DNA of 64,000 nucleotides. Origin: Hygrocybe punicea (taxonomy: Eukaryota; Basidiomycota; Agaricomycetes; Agaricales; Hygrophoraceae). Under the pieces are notes generated by a model, which did not search any database, was not told where the DNA came from, and was given only the letters and a program-made list of their open reading frames with translations. A program made the position numbers and the translations under genes. The DNA lies in contig OY744466.1 in assembly GCA_963556145.1 (NCBI GenBank), positions 2,976,001 through 3,040,000 of the forward strand. Direction: 5' to 3'. Each line of letters opens with the position of its first letter. The stretch's first letter is position 1. Of the stretch, positions 11,801-22,625 are shown piece after piece.

Positions 11801-14289
11801 GTATTCGCATGAATAATGATACTGGTAATCAAAGTGTAACAATTGCTCAAGTGAGAGCAAGGCTAGAGGGAATTGATTATATTTTCATAGATGAAGTATC
11901 TATGTTGGCATGCCATGAATTATACAAAATCAGCTCACAGCTTGCCAAAGCTCTTAATGTATTTGATGTGTCATTTGGAGGCATTAATATTATTTTTGCA
12001 GGAGATTTTGCACAACTGCCACCTGTTGGAGGTGCATCTTTGTATAGTGGTTCAGTAGGAACACAAATAGATTCTGGCCTGAAGCCACATTATCAAGAAG
12101 CAGCTATTGGCAAAGCACTCTGGCATCAGATCACAACAGTTGTCATTTTGAGAGAAAATATGCGTCAAAAGACACAAACACCTGATGATGCATCATTGCG
12201 ATCAGCTTTAGTAAACATGCGATATGGTGCATGCACTCCTCAAGACATCAGATTTCTGAGAAAGAGAATTGCTGGCAAACGCTCAGATCAGCCAAATGTT
12301 GCTGCAAAAAATTTCAGACATGTTGCTATCATCTGTGGGGTGCACTCTCAAAAAGACAGAATCAACCAGCTTGGATGTGAGCGTTTTGCAGAGGATACAA
12401 ATCAAAAGTTGACCCACTTCTACTCTATGGACAAATGGGGCAAAGAAAGTGATCCAGCTAATAAAACCAAATGGGGACAATCGAAAGCAGCATCAAAGAC
12501 AATTCACAAATCAAATCAGATTGATGTTGATGAACAACTTGAGATTTGGAAACTCAACCATGGAGCAACTGAACATTTTCCTGGAAAGCTTCCATTGTGT
12601 CTTGGCATGCCTGTAATGATCCGAAATAATGATGCGACTGAATTATGTATCACCAAAGGCCAGGAAGGCATTGTTGTTGGCTGGCAATCAATCAAAGGCC
12701 CTCATGATAAACGTGTTCTTGACACACTCTTTGTGAAATTGGATAATCCACCTCAATTGGTTCAAATACCTGGTCTACCAGATAATGTTGTTCCTATTGT
12801 GAAGAGCACAAAAACAATTCACTGTCTATTCCCCAGTGATCTGAAAGAATCTGTTGAAAGACAACAAGTATGGGTGCTGCCCAACTTTGCTATGACAGCT
12901 CATGCATCTCAGGGAAAAACCCGCCCTTACAATGTTGTATATTTAAACAGCTGTTTTTCACACATGTCATATTACACAGCTCTGTCTAGAAGTGCAAGTG
13001 CAGCAGGCACCATCATTATCCAAGGTTTTGACCCTAATGTTATTACAAGAGGTTGCAGTGGCTATCTCAGACAAGAATTCAGAGAACAAGAAATATTAGA
13101 TGATATCACAAGGCTTAGATATGAAGGACAACTACCTGATCACTTAACTGGGCAACTCTGCAATACATTGATTCGTCAATATCAATTATGGAAAGGCACT
13201 GATTATGTTCCTGCCAAAGTAGATGCAGCATTAAGATGGTCTGCCAGAGATCCACTACCTATACTTCCTGTGGTTGTTGATAGTACGTGGCAAATCATTG
13301 GAAAATCTAATAATACAAAGAACCGGCAAAGTATACTTCAACAAGCCAATCTTGGTTTTGTGGCTGCAAAAGGAAGCTCACCAGTAAAGCAAAATTTAAA
13401 ACGTACTTACGATGAACATGATGAGACACCACTTTTGAGTAGAAAAAAGAGAATAATAACTCATGAAGGCAGTAGCACTATTCTTACTCCCCATGGCTTA
13501 CATTGGGATGACAACAACTGGAGTTGTGCATATGATTCACTCTTTGTTATTTTGCACAATATATGGGCAGAACATCCAGCAAGTTGGACAACAAGATATC
13601 AGTCAATTGGAAACATTTATCTGTCAACACTTGTACATGGGTTTAACCTGATGGGATCACAATTGAGCTTTGAAAATGTAAGAAATGCAGTGAGAATGAA
13701 ACTCCATGCCAACCATCCAGATCAATTTCCCATGGGTGCTACTGGCATCAGTGTTGCTACACTATGTATGGAAATGCTGAAACCACAAGATTGTATTGCA
13801 TCTTCACAGCTCATTTGTTCTCACGGTGACTATGAAGGTCCAGAAAAGGATGACAAACTTACCTATGTATTGCATGCTGATCCATCTGTTTCTGGTTCAA
13901 CATCTGATTGGGTGCAAACCATTGCATATCATGTTAGAAATAGATGTCCACAATGTAATGTTTCAATGATGCGTGCCATATACTATACAAAAACACCTGA
14001 TTTGCTGGTGTTAGAATATCCCAACATAAACATGATTACCAGTCATCAAATAACTGTAAATGTAAATGAAAAGTCCATAAATTTGCATCTAAGAGGTATT
14101 GTATATGCTGGAGGATATCACTTTACATCTCGATTCATATCAGAAGATGGAACAATTTGGTATCATGATGGAATGACAATGGGAGCAACATGTAAGCAAA
14201 ATGGCCACATTGGTATGATGTTGGATGATGATTTCAAAAGATATGAAAATAAAATTCTTGTGCTAGCAGTTTATGCACGAAACCAGTAA
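5843..14289 (+). pseudogene. Helitron-like Rep/PIF1 helicase with Cys-protease-like tail, inactivated (element A)
   Basis: The transposition protein of a Helitron-like element, spread over three open segments (5,843-8,458, 8,455-9,156, 9,202-14,289). In order: N-terminal tandem repeats; a hydrophobic helix near residue 346-372; a SAP-like segment near 7,210-7,360; KYQ-type repeats; two Cys pairs (near 7,720 and 7,895) with a DUF6570-like region; the HUH Rep domain with motif HMH at about 9,310-9,335 and two-Tyr motif YVTDYVTK near 9,930; an acidic linker; a PIF1 helicase with Walker A GGTGKS (11,660-11,678), Walker B IDEVSM (near 11,890), motif III GDFAQLPP and motif VI TAHASQGKT (near 12,895-12,920); and a C-terminal domain with SCAYDS (13,520) and YHF...WYHDG (near 14,115-14,170). 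Lesions: a single-base slip in an A-run near 8,432, and TGA at 9,154-9,156 where the F copy has Arg. Both lesions recur in A'. Confidence 0.88.
5905..6150 (+). repeat. In-frame tandem repeats in Rep N-terminus
   Basis: Alternating units encode VLYYRPDTPQDR (12 codons) and TQISIYRLAVSQDR (14 codons). They are near-perfect from about 5,909 to 6,145 and become degenerate up to about 6,560. The frame is kept across all units. The F-type Rep has no such repeat but carries a short CHTKC repeat in the corresponding region. Confidence 0.8.
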
Positions 14290-14776
14290 TTTAATATAAT
14301 TGAGAACTATTGAGTGGGAAAGTGGGACATTCAAATTTTTCACCAGTGGAAATTCATATCGGACATCAAAATTAAAGGAAATCTTCTGGGTGGGAAAGTG
14401 GGCCATTAAATATTCCTAAGGAATGTTATAAATAGATTACATGATGTCAAGCACTTAATTTCTTATTGTTACTTATTGCCCAAGCACTGGTAAGTAATGG
14501 TAACAGTGGTAGTAGTAAATGCCAGGATAAACTGTTGTATAACTGACATTCAGTCCACTACAATGTTGGTTGACTATTGATATACAAGTATAGCAGGAAC
14601 AAGTGTAAATAAGATTGTCTAAGAGATTTGTAGTCTCTTGATCAAAGGTCCCAACTGCAGACAAATAGTACATTGTCTTTAACAGAACAGATCATCCTTG
14701 TTATAAATTACACAAACAAATTATTGCAGATTATGTAGAATAAATAATGTACATTAAATGATTGAATAGAACCCAG
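14290..14776 (+). other. Subterminal non-coding region of element A
   Basis: Region between the Rep stop and the right-end motif. It contains the phrase GGGAAAGTGGG twice (near 14,315 and 14,393). The homologous stretch in A' (49,875-50,377) differs by indels: A' lacks a piece near the 14,560-14,590 equivalent, and A lacks one near 14,690. This is the least similar part of the two arms. Confidence 0.6.
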
Positions 14777-14821
14777 AAGAACTCGTTCATGCCACGCTTG
14801 CGATGGCCCACTTCCCCAAGT
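14777..14821 (+). other. Right end (RE) of element A
   Basis: 45-bp terminus. AAGAACTCGTTC is followed by a hairpin GCCA-CGC / GCG-A-TGGC (7 bp with one bulge) and by CCCACTTCCCCAAGT. The same motif ends B, B' and A'. Variant RE ends (D, E, I) have GCCATGC/GCACTGGC with paired changes that keep the stem. Confidence 0.8.
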
Positions 14822-14868
14822 CTTTCCTTGAGCGGCATGTGCAGTCATTGCAAAGTTTGGCAAAACCC
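14822..14868 (-). pseudogene. 47-bp sliver of a Rep helicase motif VI trapped between two element ends
   Basis: On the minus strand it encodes WVLPNFAMTAHAAQGK, the PIF1 motif VI. It is bounded by the RE of A on the left and the RE of D on the right, pointing tail to tail. About 46 bp are identical to the motif VI region of the D Rep gene at 17,594-17,640. It is the remaining host sequence of two separate insertions. Confidence 0.8.
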
Positions 14869-16411
14869 ACTTGTTTAGAGGGCCAGTGCTTCGCATGGCA
14901 TGAACGAGTTCTTCCTAAAGTTCCAATCTTTGCTCTGAATTGATTCACTGCTACCTCATAAATCATATTGGGCAAGACTAAGCCCGCCACACCCACCCAT
15001 TATTATAGTGCAAAAGTTGTTGATGTAGACTTGCTGAGCCCAACCACTTTTTATTTTATATATCTCATGCAAATTAAATTTGGCCACCCACCCACCCACA
15101 CATGAAACACTTTAAGCATATATTGCCAGCACAAGATTCTTGTCTCTGCATTGTCTAACATCAGCATCTGATAATTTATCAAGCATACCGTCATATGAAC
15201 AAGTATTTCCAGTAGTCATACCATCATAAAACCAAACCTTCCTGTCTACACTTATGATTCTACTGGTGAAATGATATTGGCCATGATAAACAATTCCTTT
15301 CAACCTCAATAACTTGATGCCTTTGTCAGTCTCAAACTCAAGTGTATGACTGGTCTCAATGTCCATGAGTGGATATTCCAAAACAAGCACAGGTGGCACT
15401 TCATTGTAGAATAAGATTTGTTGCATAGCCGATTGACACTTAGAACACCTTCGATGTGTTTGTTGGGACAATGTTTCAATCCAATTCATAGTAGACCCTT
15501 GAACTGAAGTTTCTCCATGTAAAACATAACCAAGTTGATTATCCACTGGTTTTTCAGCAAATTTACACCTTGTACATTGATGCTGAGAAGATGTGACTGC
15601 AGTGTCTACGTGTAAAAACTCCATGGCTAGAGTTGTAACACTAATTCCAACAGGTCCCATTAGATATGTCTCAGGATGCTTATCATGCAAAATAGCCCTT
15701 AATTCATTTCTGAGTTGCACAAATGTCATATTGCCTTTCAATATATCTGAGAAGCCATCAGATAAAGTAGCCAGATAATCATTCATATCATGAAATACTT
15801 CAGACCATGCTATATGGTTTTCCTTCCAGAGATCAAACAATATAACCAGGATAGAATCATATGCACAACTGTAATTGTTTTCATCCCATGGCAAACCTGC
15901 TGGGGAAGCTGACATATCTGTTCGTTGTCTCTTAGCTGCTGGCAGTTCACAAGGTTCAATCAAATGCTTCCTGGACAAAATTGGAACAGATCCTTTGGCA
16001 GGGATAAAAGGAGTAGAAATTGACATAGTTGCTTGCTTATTTTTGTTCTTCTCAATGATGTGCCATGGACTGACTTCCACAGGAGCAATCACCAGGGGAT
16101 CACTTTCTGACTACTTCAAAGCTGCATCAGTTTTAGATGGAACATATCCAGTGCCTTTCCAATGTTGAAACTTTTGAATCATGGATGACCGGACATCTTG
16201 TGCAATATGTTCTGGCAATGTGCCTTCATATCTCATTCTTGTAATGTCATCAAGCAGTTCTTGTTCCCTAAACTCTTGTCTAAGATATCCAGAGCATCCT
16301 CTTGTGATCATTCTATTGTCAAATCCTTGTATTATTACAGTGCCAGCTGCAGTAGCGCTTCTAGACAATGATGAATAATATGCCATGTTTGAAAAGCAGC
16401 TGTTTAGATGC
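14869..16411 (-). pseudogene. Element D: right end and C-terminal part of its Rep gene
   Basis: The RE (minus strand) occupies 14,869-14,913 with the variant hairpin. After a 198-bp subterminal region, the Rep C-terminal part lies at 15,112-16,411. It covers the sequence after PIF1 motif VI (LNSCF...LSRSATAAG) and the protease-like tail: SCAYDS, two CxxC pairs (CTRC, CSKC), YHFTSR and WFYDG. A TAG replaces a Trp codon near 16,111. The gene continues at 17,576-18,614 after removal of element E. Confidence 0.82.
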
Positions 16412-17575
16412 ACTTGTTTAGTGGGCCAGTGCTTCGCATGGCATGAACGAGTTCTTTTTTTCCCCTCCTCACTTTCATGATGAGTTAAACAATAACATTA
16501 AATTGCATAAAGCATGTTACATGTGGTATAAGACATATAGTATATGTTGTATATTGATAAGCCCACCTCTCACCATAGCAACATAAAAAGTAGAAAAAAT
16601 AAAACTACATGGTGTGTCTTGAGTGTTCATTGACCTTCTCTTCTACTGTCATGTCTTCTTTGCTTCATCATTATGCAATATTCTTAGCCAAAAGAGAGAG
16701 CAACAGGTCAACTGTCAAATACAACTGCCTCTAAACAGCATAATAACAATTGACTTACATTTGCTCAACCCTACTCCTCTATAACCTTGCTGCACAACAG
16801 ATGATAATATGAAGACAGCTATGCTTGAGTGGGCCAATGTTGCATATGGCATGAACAAAGTCTCGTTTCTGTCACTGGATTTTTATTTGTATGATTATTA
16901 CAAACATCGATAAGTGATTTTGCTTGAAATCTATAATTAGCATATAATACATACAGCGATATCACATTAAATTATATGTTTCAAGTAAAAATATTATTAT
17001 ATCATCTGAGTTATACTAATTTCGGCTTATATGGCTGATATATCTATATATAGTAACGGTGGTCACATGTGACTATGACTCCTGTGATCACCTCAAAATT
17101 TAGCATATATGGTGTAAAATTGCCTTATATGGTTAGACTGGTCACATGTGACTATCACCATTGTAATCAGCAAAAAATTTGCTATATAATATCAAAAATT
17201 ACCTGATATGGTTAGACTGGTCACAAGTGACTGTCACGTCTGACCCGAAATGTTAATATTAGTCAGCAGTTCGATTTTCAGCCGATTCTGATAAGAATTG
17301 AGACCAGTACGAATATTTTGAATATAATTGGAAGGTAATTTATCTTTTGTGCAACAACCTATATTTGGATGCTTATGTAAGCTTGTCCACACATGGCCCC
17401 AACTGTATTTGATTTTCCAGTATCAGAAGTAGAATCACATCTCTTGCCCAAAAAAATTTGCTCTATAGGCGATCAACTTTATTAATTAATCAATTAATTA
17501 ATTAATTAATTACGAACCCTCACTGAACCAGGTCTCATAAAGAACGAGTCTTTTAATAAATTAAAAGAACTCGTA
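16412..17575 (-). mobile_element. Element E: 1,164-bp non-autonomous Helitron-like element in the D Rep gene
   Basis: RE at 16,412-16,456 and LE hairpin at 17,541-17,575 (stem ACGAGTTCTTTTAAT / ATTAAAAGACTCGT). Removing 16,412-17,575 rejoins the D Rep frame as Asn-Val-Val-His-Leu-Asn-Ser, with no target duplication; the base before the LE is T. No coding content. The first ~415 bp match the subterminal region of element I (48,030-48,465); the rest match the LE region of F in inverted orientation. A second RE-like motif (CTTGAGTGGGCCAATG...GGCATGAAC) lies at about 16,823, so E may be a composite. Confidence 0.8.
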
Positions 17576-19140
17576 ACAACATTATATGGTCTTGTCTTTC
17601 CTTGAGCGGCATGTGCAGTCATTGCAAAGTTTGGCAAAACCAAACCTGTTGTCTTTCTATCCTCTCTTTTAAATCACTGGGAAATACACACTGAACTGTC
17701 TTGGTATTTTTCACAATTGGCACAACATTGGGTGGCAGAGAAGGAATCTTCACAAGCTTTGGTGGATTTTGAAGCTCAACAAACACTGTGTCCAGTACAC
17801 GCTTTCCATGATCTGCTTATGACTGCCAACCAACAACAAATCCTTCTTGTCCCTTGGTAATGCAAAGTTCAGTTGCATCATTGTTTCTAAGCATGACTGG
17901 CATTCCAACACACAAGGATAATTTACCAGCAAAGTTTTCTGTTCCACCATGGTGCACCTTCCATATTTCTCTTTGAGTATCAAAGTCTATCTCACCAGAT
18001 TCATGAAGTGCTTTTGATTTGCCTTTTGATTTATTTCTTATAGATGCATCCTTTTCTTTTCCCCATCTATCAATGGAATAAAAGTTGATTAATTTCTGGT
18101 TTGTGTCTTTTGCAAATCTTTCACAGCCAAGCAAATTGATCTGATCCTTTTGAGAGTGAATGCCGCAGATGATTGGGACATTTCTGAAATTCTTAGAGGC
18201 AACATTAGGTTGATCAGGTCTTTTTCCTGCAATCCGGCTTCTCAAAAATATAATGTCATTTGGAGTACACTTTCCATATCGCATATTGACCAATGCAGTT
18301 CTGAACTTTGCATCTTGGGGAGTTTGAGTCTTTTGTCTCATGTTTTCTCTGAGAATAACAACTGTGGTTACCTGATGCCAAAGCGCTTTGCCAACAGCGG
18401 TTTCCTGAGCATATGGTGTTAATCCAGAGTGTGCTTGTGTGCCAACTGTTCCACTATATAATGCTGATCCTCCAACAGGTGGCAATTGTGCAAAGTCTCC
18501 AGCAAATATCATGTTTATCCCACCAAATGGCAGGTCATGAATGTTTGTTGCTTTAGCAAGTTTAGCACTGATTTTATACAAGTCATGGCAAGATATCATT
18601 GAAACCTCATCAATTACGAGTTCTTTTAATTTATTAAAAGACTCGTTCTTTATCAGACCTGGTTCAGTGAGGATTCGTAATTAATTAATTAATTAATTGA
18701 TTAATTAATAAAGTTGATCGCCTATAGACAGAATTTTTTTGGGCAAGAGATATGATTGTACTTCTGATACTGGAAAATAACATGAAGTTGTGGCCATGTT
18801 TGGACAAGCTTACATAAGCATCCCAACATGGGTTGGCTCAGAAAAGATAAACTATCTGTCAATTATATTCAAAATATTCATACTGACTTCAATTCTTATT
18901 AGAATCAGCTGAAAATTGAACTGCTGACTAATATAACCATTTCGGGCAAGGTGTGACAGTCACATGTGACCGCTCTAACCATATAAGGTAATTTCTCATA
19001 GTATATACCAAATTTTTTGCTGATCGTAATGGTGACAGTCACATGTGACCAGTCTAACCATATAAGGCAATTTTTCATAATATATGCCAAATTTCATACT
19101 GATCATCATAAACTTCATTGCATGTAAAAAATCTAATTAT
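17050..19140. repeat. Inverted repeat formed by the E and F left ends
   Basis: 17,050-17,575 pairs with 18,615-19,140 (positions sum to 36,190). Shared landmarks include the hairpins, the TTAATTAAT tract, GGCGATCAACTTTATTAA and repeated TCACATGTGAC motifs. The copies differ at many bases. Two left ends of one family face each other across a 1-kb Rep fragment. Confidence 0.75.
17576..18614 (-). pseudogene. Element D: helicase part of its Rep gene
   Basis: Encodes PIF1 from Walker B IDEVSM (18,600) through FAGDFAQLPPVGG, LRENMRQKT, LGMPVM...NNDATELC and motif VI to NVV. A stop lies at 17,817-17,819 after GWQS, and one base is missing near 17,632 before motif VI. The upstream side is cut at 18,614 by the LE of element F, so Walker A and the Rep domain are absent here. 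Confidence 0.85.
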
Positions 19141-20422
19141 ATATATTGTAATCACATATATTTCATCAGATGTTTGAGTTTATATAGTATTATTTGAGCT
19201 TTAGTAAACAAATACAAATAGATATAAACAAAGACAAATAATGTGCTCTTCTATAAATATTATCACTAGACATTTGTGAGTGATGTTTCAACTTGGCCAT
19301 ATGACAAACAAATATAAATAAACAAACCCAATATAGTTAGATTACTTTGTATTTCAATTTTGGTTTTGGTCAATTTTCTTATGTAATCATGCTTATGTAA
19401 TCATTAGTCAGATCACTATTTGAACCCAGACTTTGAACCTTATTGCGCTTTTGCCTCTTGAACCTGAACCACCACCTTCCCCATTTCGTGCATAAAGTCC
19501 GAGTTTTTTGACCTTTTTGGCTCGTTTCAGCTCAGTTTTTCATATTCAGACTCCGAAAAAATGTTTTCTGGATCAGGTGATGTGCCCGGACCATTCAGGG
19601 TCCAATGCTGACATAACATTTCCTTTTATAGACATAAAAGTCAAAAATTCTTTGGATTTTTGGGCTTTTTATTTCCTGTGGCTCTGTTTTCTTTCCTGGA
19701 CCACTGGTAATGTCTTCAATTTGTATATCTTGTTGTTTGTTAACATAATATATCATTTTACAGCCCATCTCCCTGTCAATTTTCAAAGTATGTACAAATT
19801 TCATGTTTTTTCACCTTTTTTGCTTGTTTAAGCTCAGTTTTCCATATTCAGACTCCGAAAAACAGCGATCTGGATCAGGTGATGTTCCTGCACCATTCAG
19901 GGTCCAATGCTGATGTAATATTTCCTTGTATAGACAAAAAAGTTGAAAATTCTTCAGATTTTCATGCTTTTTCTTTTCTCTGGCTCTGTGTTGTATCTTG
20001 GACCACTGGTAATGTCTTTGATTGGTGTAAATTATCATTGGTTGACATAATCTATCATTTGATAGCCAATCTCCCTGTCAACATTCAAAGTATGTGGAAA
20101 TTTCACATTTTTTCACCTTTTTAGATTTTATAAGCTCATTTGTTAACCTATAGGTTTACAGTGGATCCTTTCTAGCTCAGGTATGAATCTTTTACCATCT
20201 ATGATCAAATGTTTACAAAATATATCCTTACTTAGCCTCAAAATACAAAATTTTGTGGATTTTTTCGATTTTTACTGGTCTGTGTGCTGGACTTTGTATT
20301 GGTATGTTGTTTATTCATCTTCTCCAGATATATTTGACATATCCATATTATGATCTAGCATTTGTTTTCAAAAAAATTATAAACCTGTTCACAAAAATGT
20401 TAAAAATGTCATCATTGTCACA
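18615..20422 (+). mobile_element. Element F, left end and upstream region
   Basis: The LE starts TACGAGTTC at 18,615, inside the D Rep Asp-Glu-Val-Ser motif, with hairpin 18,616-18,645. The first ~520 bp are an inverted, diverged copy of 17,050-17,575 in E. The segment 19,150-19,500 is AT-rich with no gene seen. A ~302-bp tandem repeat follows, then the Rep gene start at 20,423. The F Rep gene continues at 20,423-21,705 and, after a later inversion, at 38,092-34,582. Confidence 0.75.
19500..20250 (+). repeat. ~302-bp tandem repeat, about 2.5 copies
   Basis: CATATTCAGACTCCGAAAAA recurs with a spacing of 302 bp (19,541 and 19,843), and CACTGGTAATGTCTT recurs with the same spacing. A third, degenerate unit begins near 20,110. 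It lies just upstream of the F Rep start, so it is either regulatory or part of an unrecognised 5' region. Confidence 0.8.
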
Positions 20423-21705
20423 ATGTCTTATGATTTTTATCATTGCAATGTCTTGGGCACAATGTGCTGTCACTGGGATTGGCCTTGTGCCTCCTGCAAA
20501 TGTCATACAAAATGTCCCTGTCACACCAAATGTCTCTGTCATACAAAATATCATTCTGTGCCCTGTTACTTTGAATTTTATAAAGACAATTTGCCAAAGT
20601 ATGAAAATCCCACTTATTTACCAAGTTTAATCCTATTTCATCATATTGGTCTCCAGTCCACTTCTTCCTCCACATCACCAAACCCTGAAAAAATCACAAA
20701 TATCCACAACAGCACTGAATTCGTTGTTTCTAGTTGTAAATCAGCTCATTCATTTTTTGTATTTGAACTATATGCCAGAATCTTCTTGAACATGTTTGTT
20801 TTACTTTCTGAGTATCATTGTACAACCAGTATTGCTAATAAGTGCATGTATATTAAGTTGAAACTTCAACAGAATCTGTTCAGAAAACATGACTTCAGAA
20901 CTTACTTGAAATACATTACAAAACAACCTATATTAGCAAATGGAGCCATTCTGCTGTTTTTCATAGTTCTGCATCATTTTCTAGCTTTTCAAATGGCTGG
21001 TTACTATATTTGCACTAAAACTTCGAAATTATATGACATTTTCAAGTGTGAAAATATATCCTTCAATCCTAACATTGATATTGAATGCATTGGTGGAGGC
21101 AAAGCAAATATATTCTCATTTCATGAACTAATGCCTGCTTCAACCAATAACAATGCACTAATGGATGCAGCCAAATATAAATTCCACTCTTATATGCCTA
21201 AAAATCAAGCAGTCTCATTGGAATCATCATCTGAAAAGTCACATGTAATTGTAAATCACCCATTTGAACTGTTACTTCCAAAGTTGACCATTGCAAACTT
21301 GAAACTGATTGCAGCTAGTCATAGCATTCTTGTCCACTCAAAAATGAATCAGGCATCAATTCAAACTGCAATACAGAATCATGTGTGCTCCAACTGTGCT
21401 GAATTTGTATCAATCTTTGAATTCATTGATGAAGAAGTAATTGCTATTCACAAGAAAACCTCAAACACCAGAGCAGTCAATAAATTTAAAGTACAACATC
21501 CTGACAAATATACACAACGAAATCTAGCAGCTGTGCAGAAATTTCACAACGAACACCCTGATAAGCATGCCAAACAACATCTAGCAGCTGTGCAGAAATA
21601 TCAGAGTGAAAATCCAGAGAAACATGGCAAACAAAATCTGGCAGCTGTACAAAAATTTCAGGGTGAAAATCCTGACAAGCATGCAAAGCAAAATCTCACA
21701 GCTGT
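20423..21705 (+). pseudogene. Element F Rep, N-terminal part, cut by element B
   Basis: About 428 codons from ATG 20,423. It holds a Cys-rich start with CHTKC repeats, a region aligning with the A Rep N-terminus, a hydrophobic helix near 20,935-21,015, a SAP-like segment (LLPKLTIANLKLIAASH, then CSNC) and four 19-residue repeats of the type VQKFHSENPDKHAKQNLAA. It stops at element B after QNLTAV. The next codons (QKFHSENPD) are found at 38,092 on the minus strand beyond B'. The open frame continuing into B (to 21,796) translates transposon end sequence. Confidence 0.85.
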
Positions 21706-22275
21706 ACTTGGGGAAGTGGGCCATCGCAAGCGTGGCATGAACGAGTTCTTCTTGGTTCTATTCAATCATTTGATGTCCATTATTTATTCTACATAATCTG
21801 CAGTTGTAATGTATAACAAGAATAATCATAGTATATGTGAACATTGTTGGAATTTGGAATCATACATTCTATGTTATCCTGTTCTGTTAGTAACAATGTA
21901 CTACTTGTCCTCAGTTGGGGCCTTTGATCAAGGGACTACTAATCTCTTGGACAATATTATTTACACTTGTTCATGCCATAGTTGTATATCAACAGTCAAC
22001 CAACATTGGAGTGGACTGAATGTCAGTTATACAACAGTTTATCCTGGCATTTACTACTACCACTGTTACCATTACTTATCAGTGCTCGGGCAATAAGTAA
22101 CAATAAGAACTTAAGTGTTTGACATCATGTAATGTATTTATAACATTCCTATATTTAATGGCCCACTTTCCCACCCTGAAGATTTCCTTCAATTTTGATG
22201 TCCAATATGAATTTACAAATGGTGAAAATTCTGAATGTCCCACTTTCCCACACAATAGTCCTCAATTATATTAAA
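21706..22275 (-). other. RE and subterminal region of B
   Basis: The RE motif is followed by a region homologous to the A subterminal sequence, including TTTCCCACCC boxes near 22,170 and 22,245. Short ORFs here are not genes. Confidence 0.7.
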
Positions 22276-22625
22276 TTACTGGTTTTGAGCATAAACTGCT
22301 AGCACAAGAATTTTATCTTCATATCTTTTAAAACCATCATCTGACATGATACCAATGTGACCATCTTGCTTACATGTTGCTCCAGTTGTCATACCATCAT
22401 GATACCAAATTGTGCCATCTTCTGATATGAATTGAGATGTAGAGTGATATCCTCCAACATATACAATACCTCTTAGATACAAATTTACTGACTTGTCATT
22501 TACATTTACAGTTATTTGATGTCTGGTAATCATGTTTATGTTGGGATATTCTAATACCAGCAACTCAGGTGTTTTGTATAGTATATGGTACGGATAATTG
22601 AAACATTACATAGTGGACCAAGCCA
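22276..22625 (-). pseudogene. Rep C-terminal remnant in B
   Basis: The last ~100 codons of an A-type Rep (LVLEYPNINMIT to the end) with the terminal stop. One A is lost in an AAAAA run near 22,573, which shifts the frame. Homology ends near 22,625. Confidence 0.8.

Larger units (their letters stand above)
1..14821 (+). mobile_element. Element A: Helitron-like element with Rep gene and three-gene cargo (left end outside window)
   Basis: The right end CAAGT at 14,821 abuts a foreign Rep fragment, so the element boundary is visible there. No TACGAG hairpin left end was found between 1 and 14,821, so the element is either at least 14.8 kb long or has lost its left end. Contents from left to right are the end of gene alpha, beta and gamma in divergent orientation, and a broken Rep-helicase gene running to the right end. 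The whole segment is repeated inverted as A' at 49,830-64,000. That the cargo belongs to the element is inferred from its co-duplication with Rep; an alternative is a duplicated chromosomal segment with a Helitron at its edge. Confidence 0.7.

Noticed and set aside
17471..17515. TTAATTAAT tract as a telomere or centromere repeat
   Set aside because: It is short, is part of the E/F left-end sequence and recurs at 18,680 as the inverted copy.
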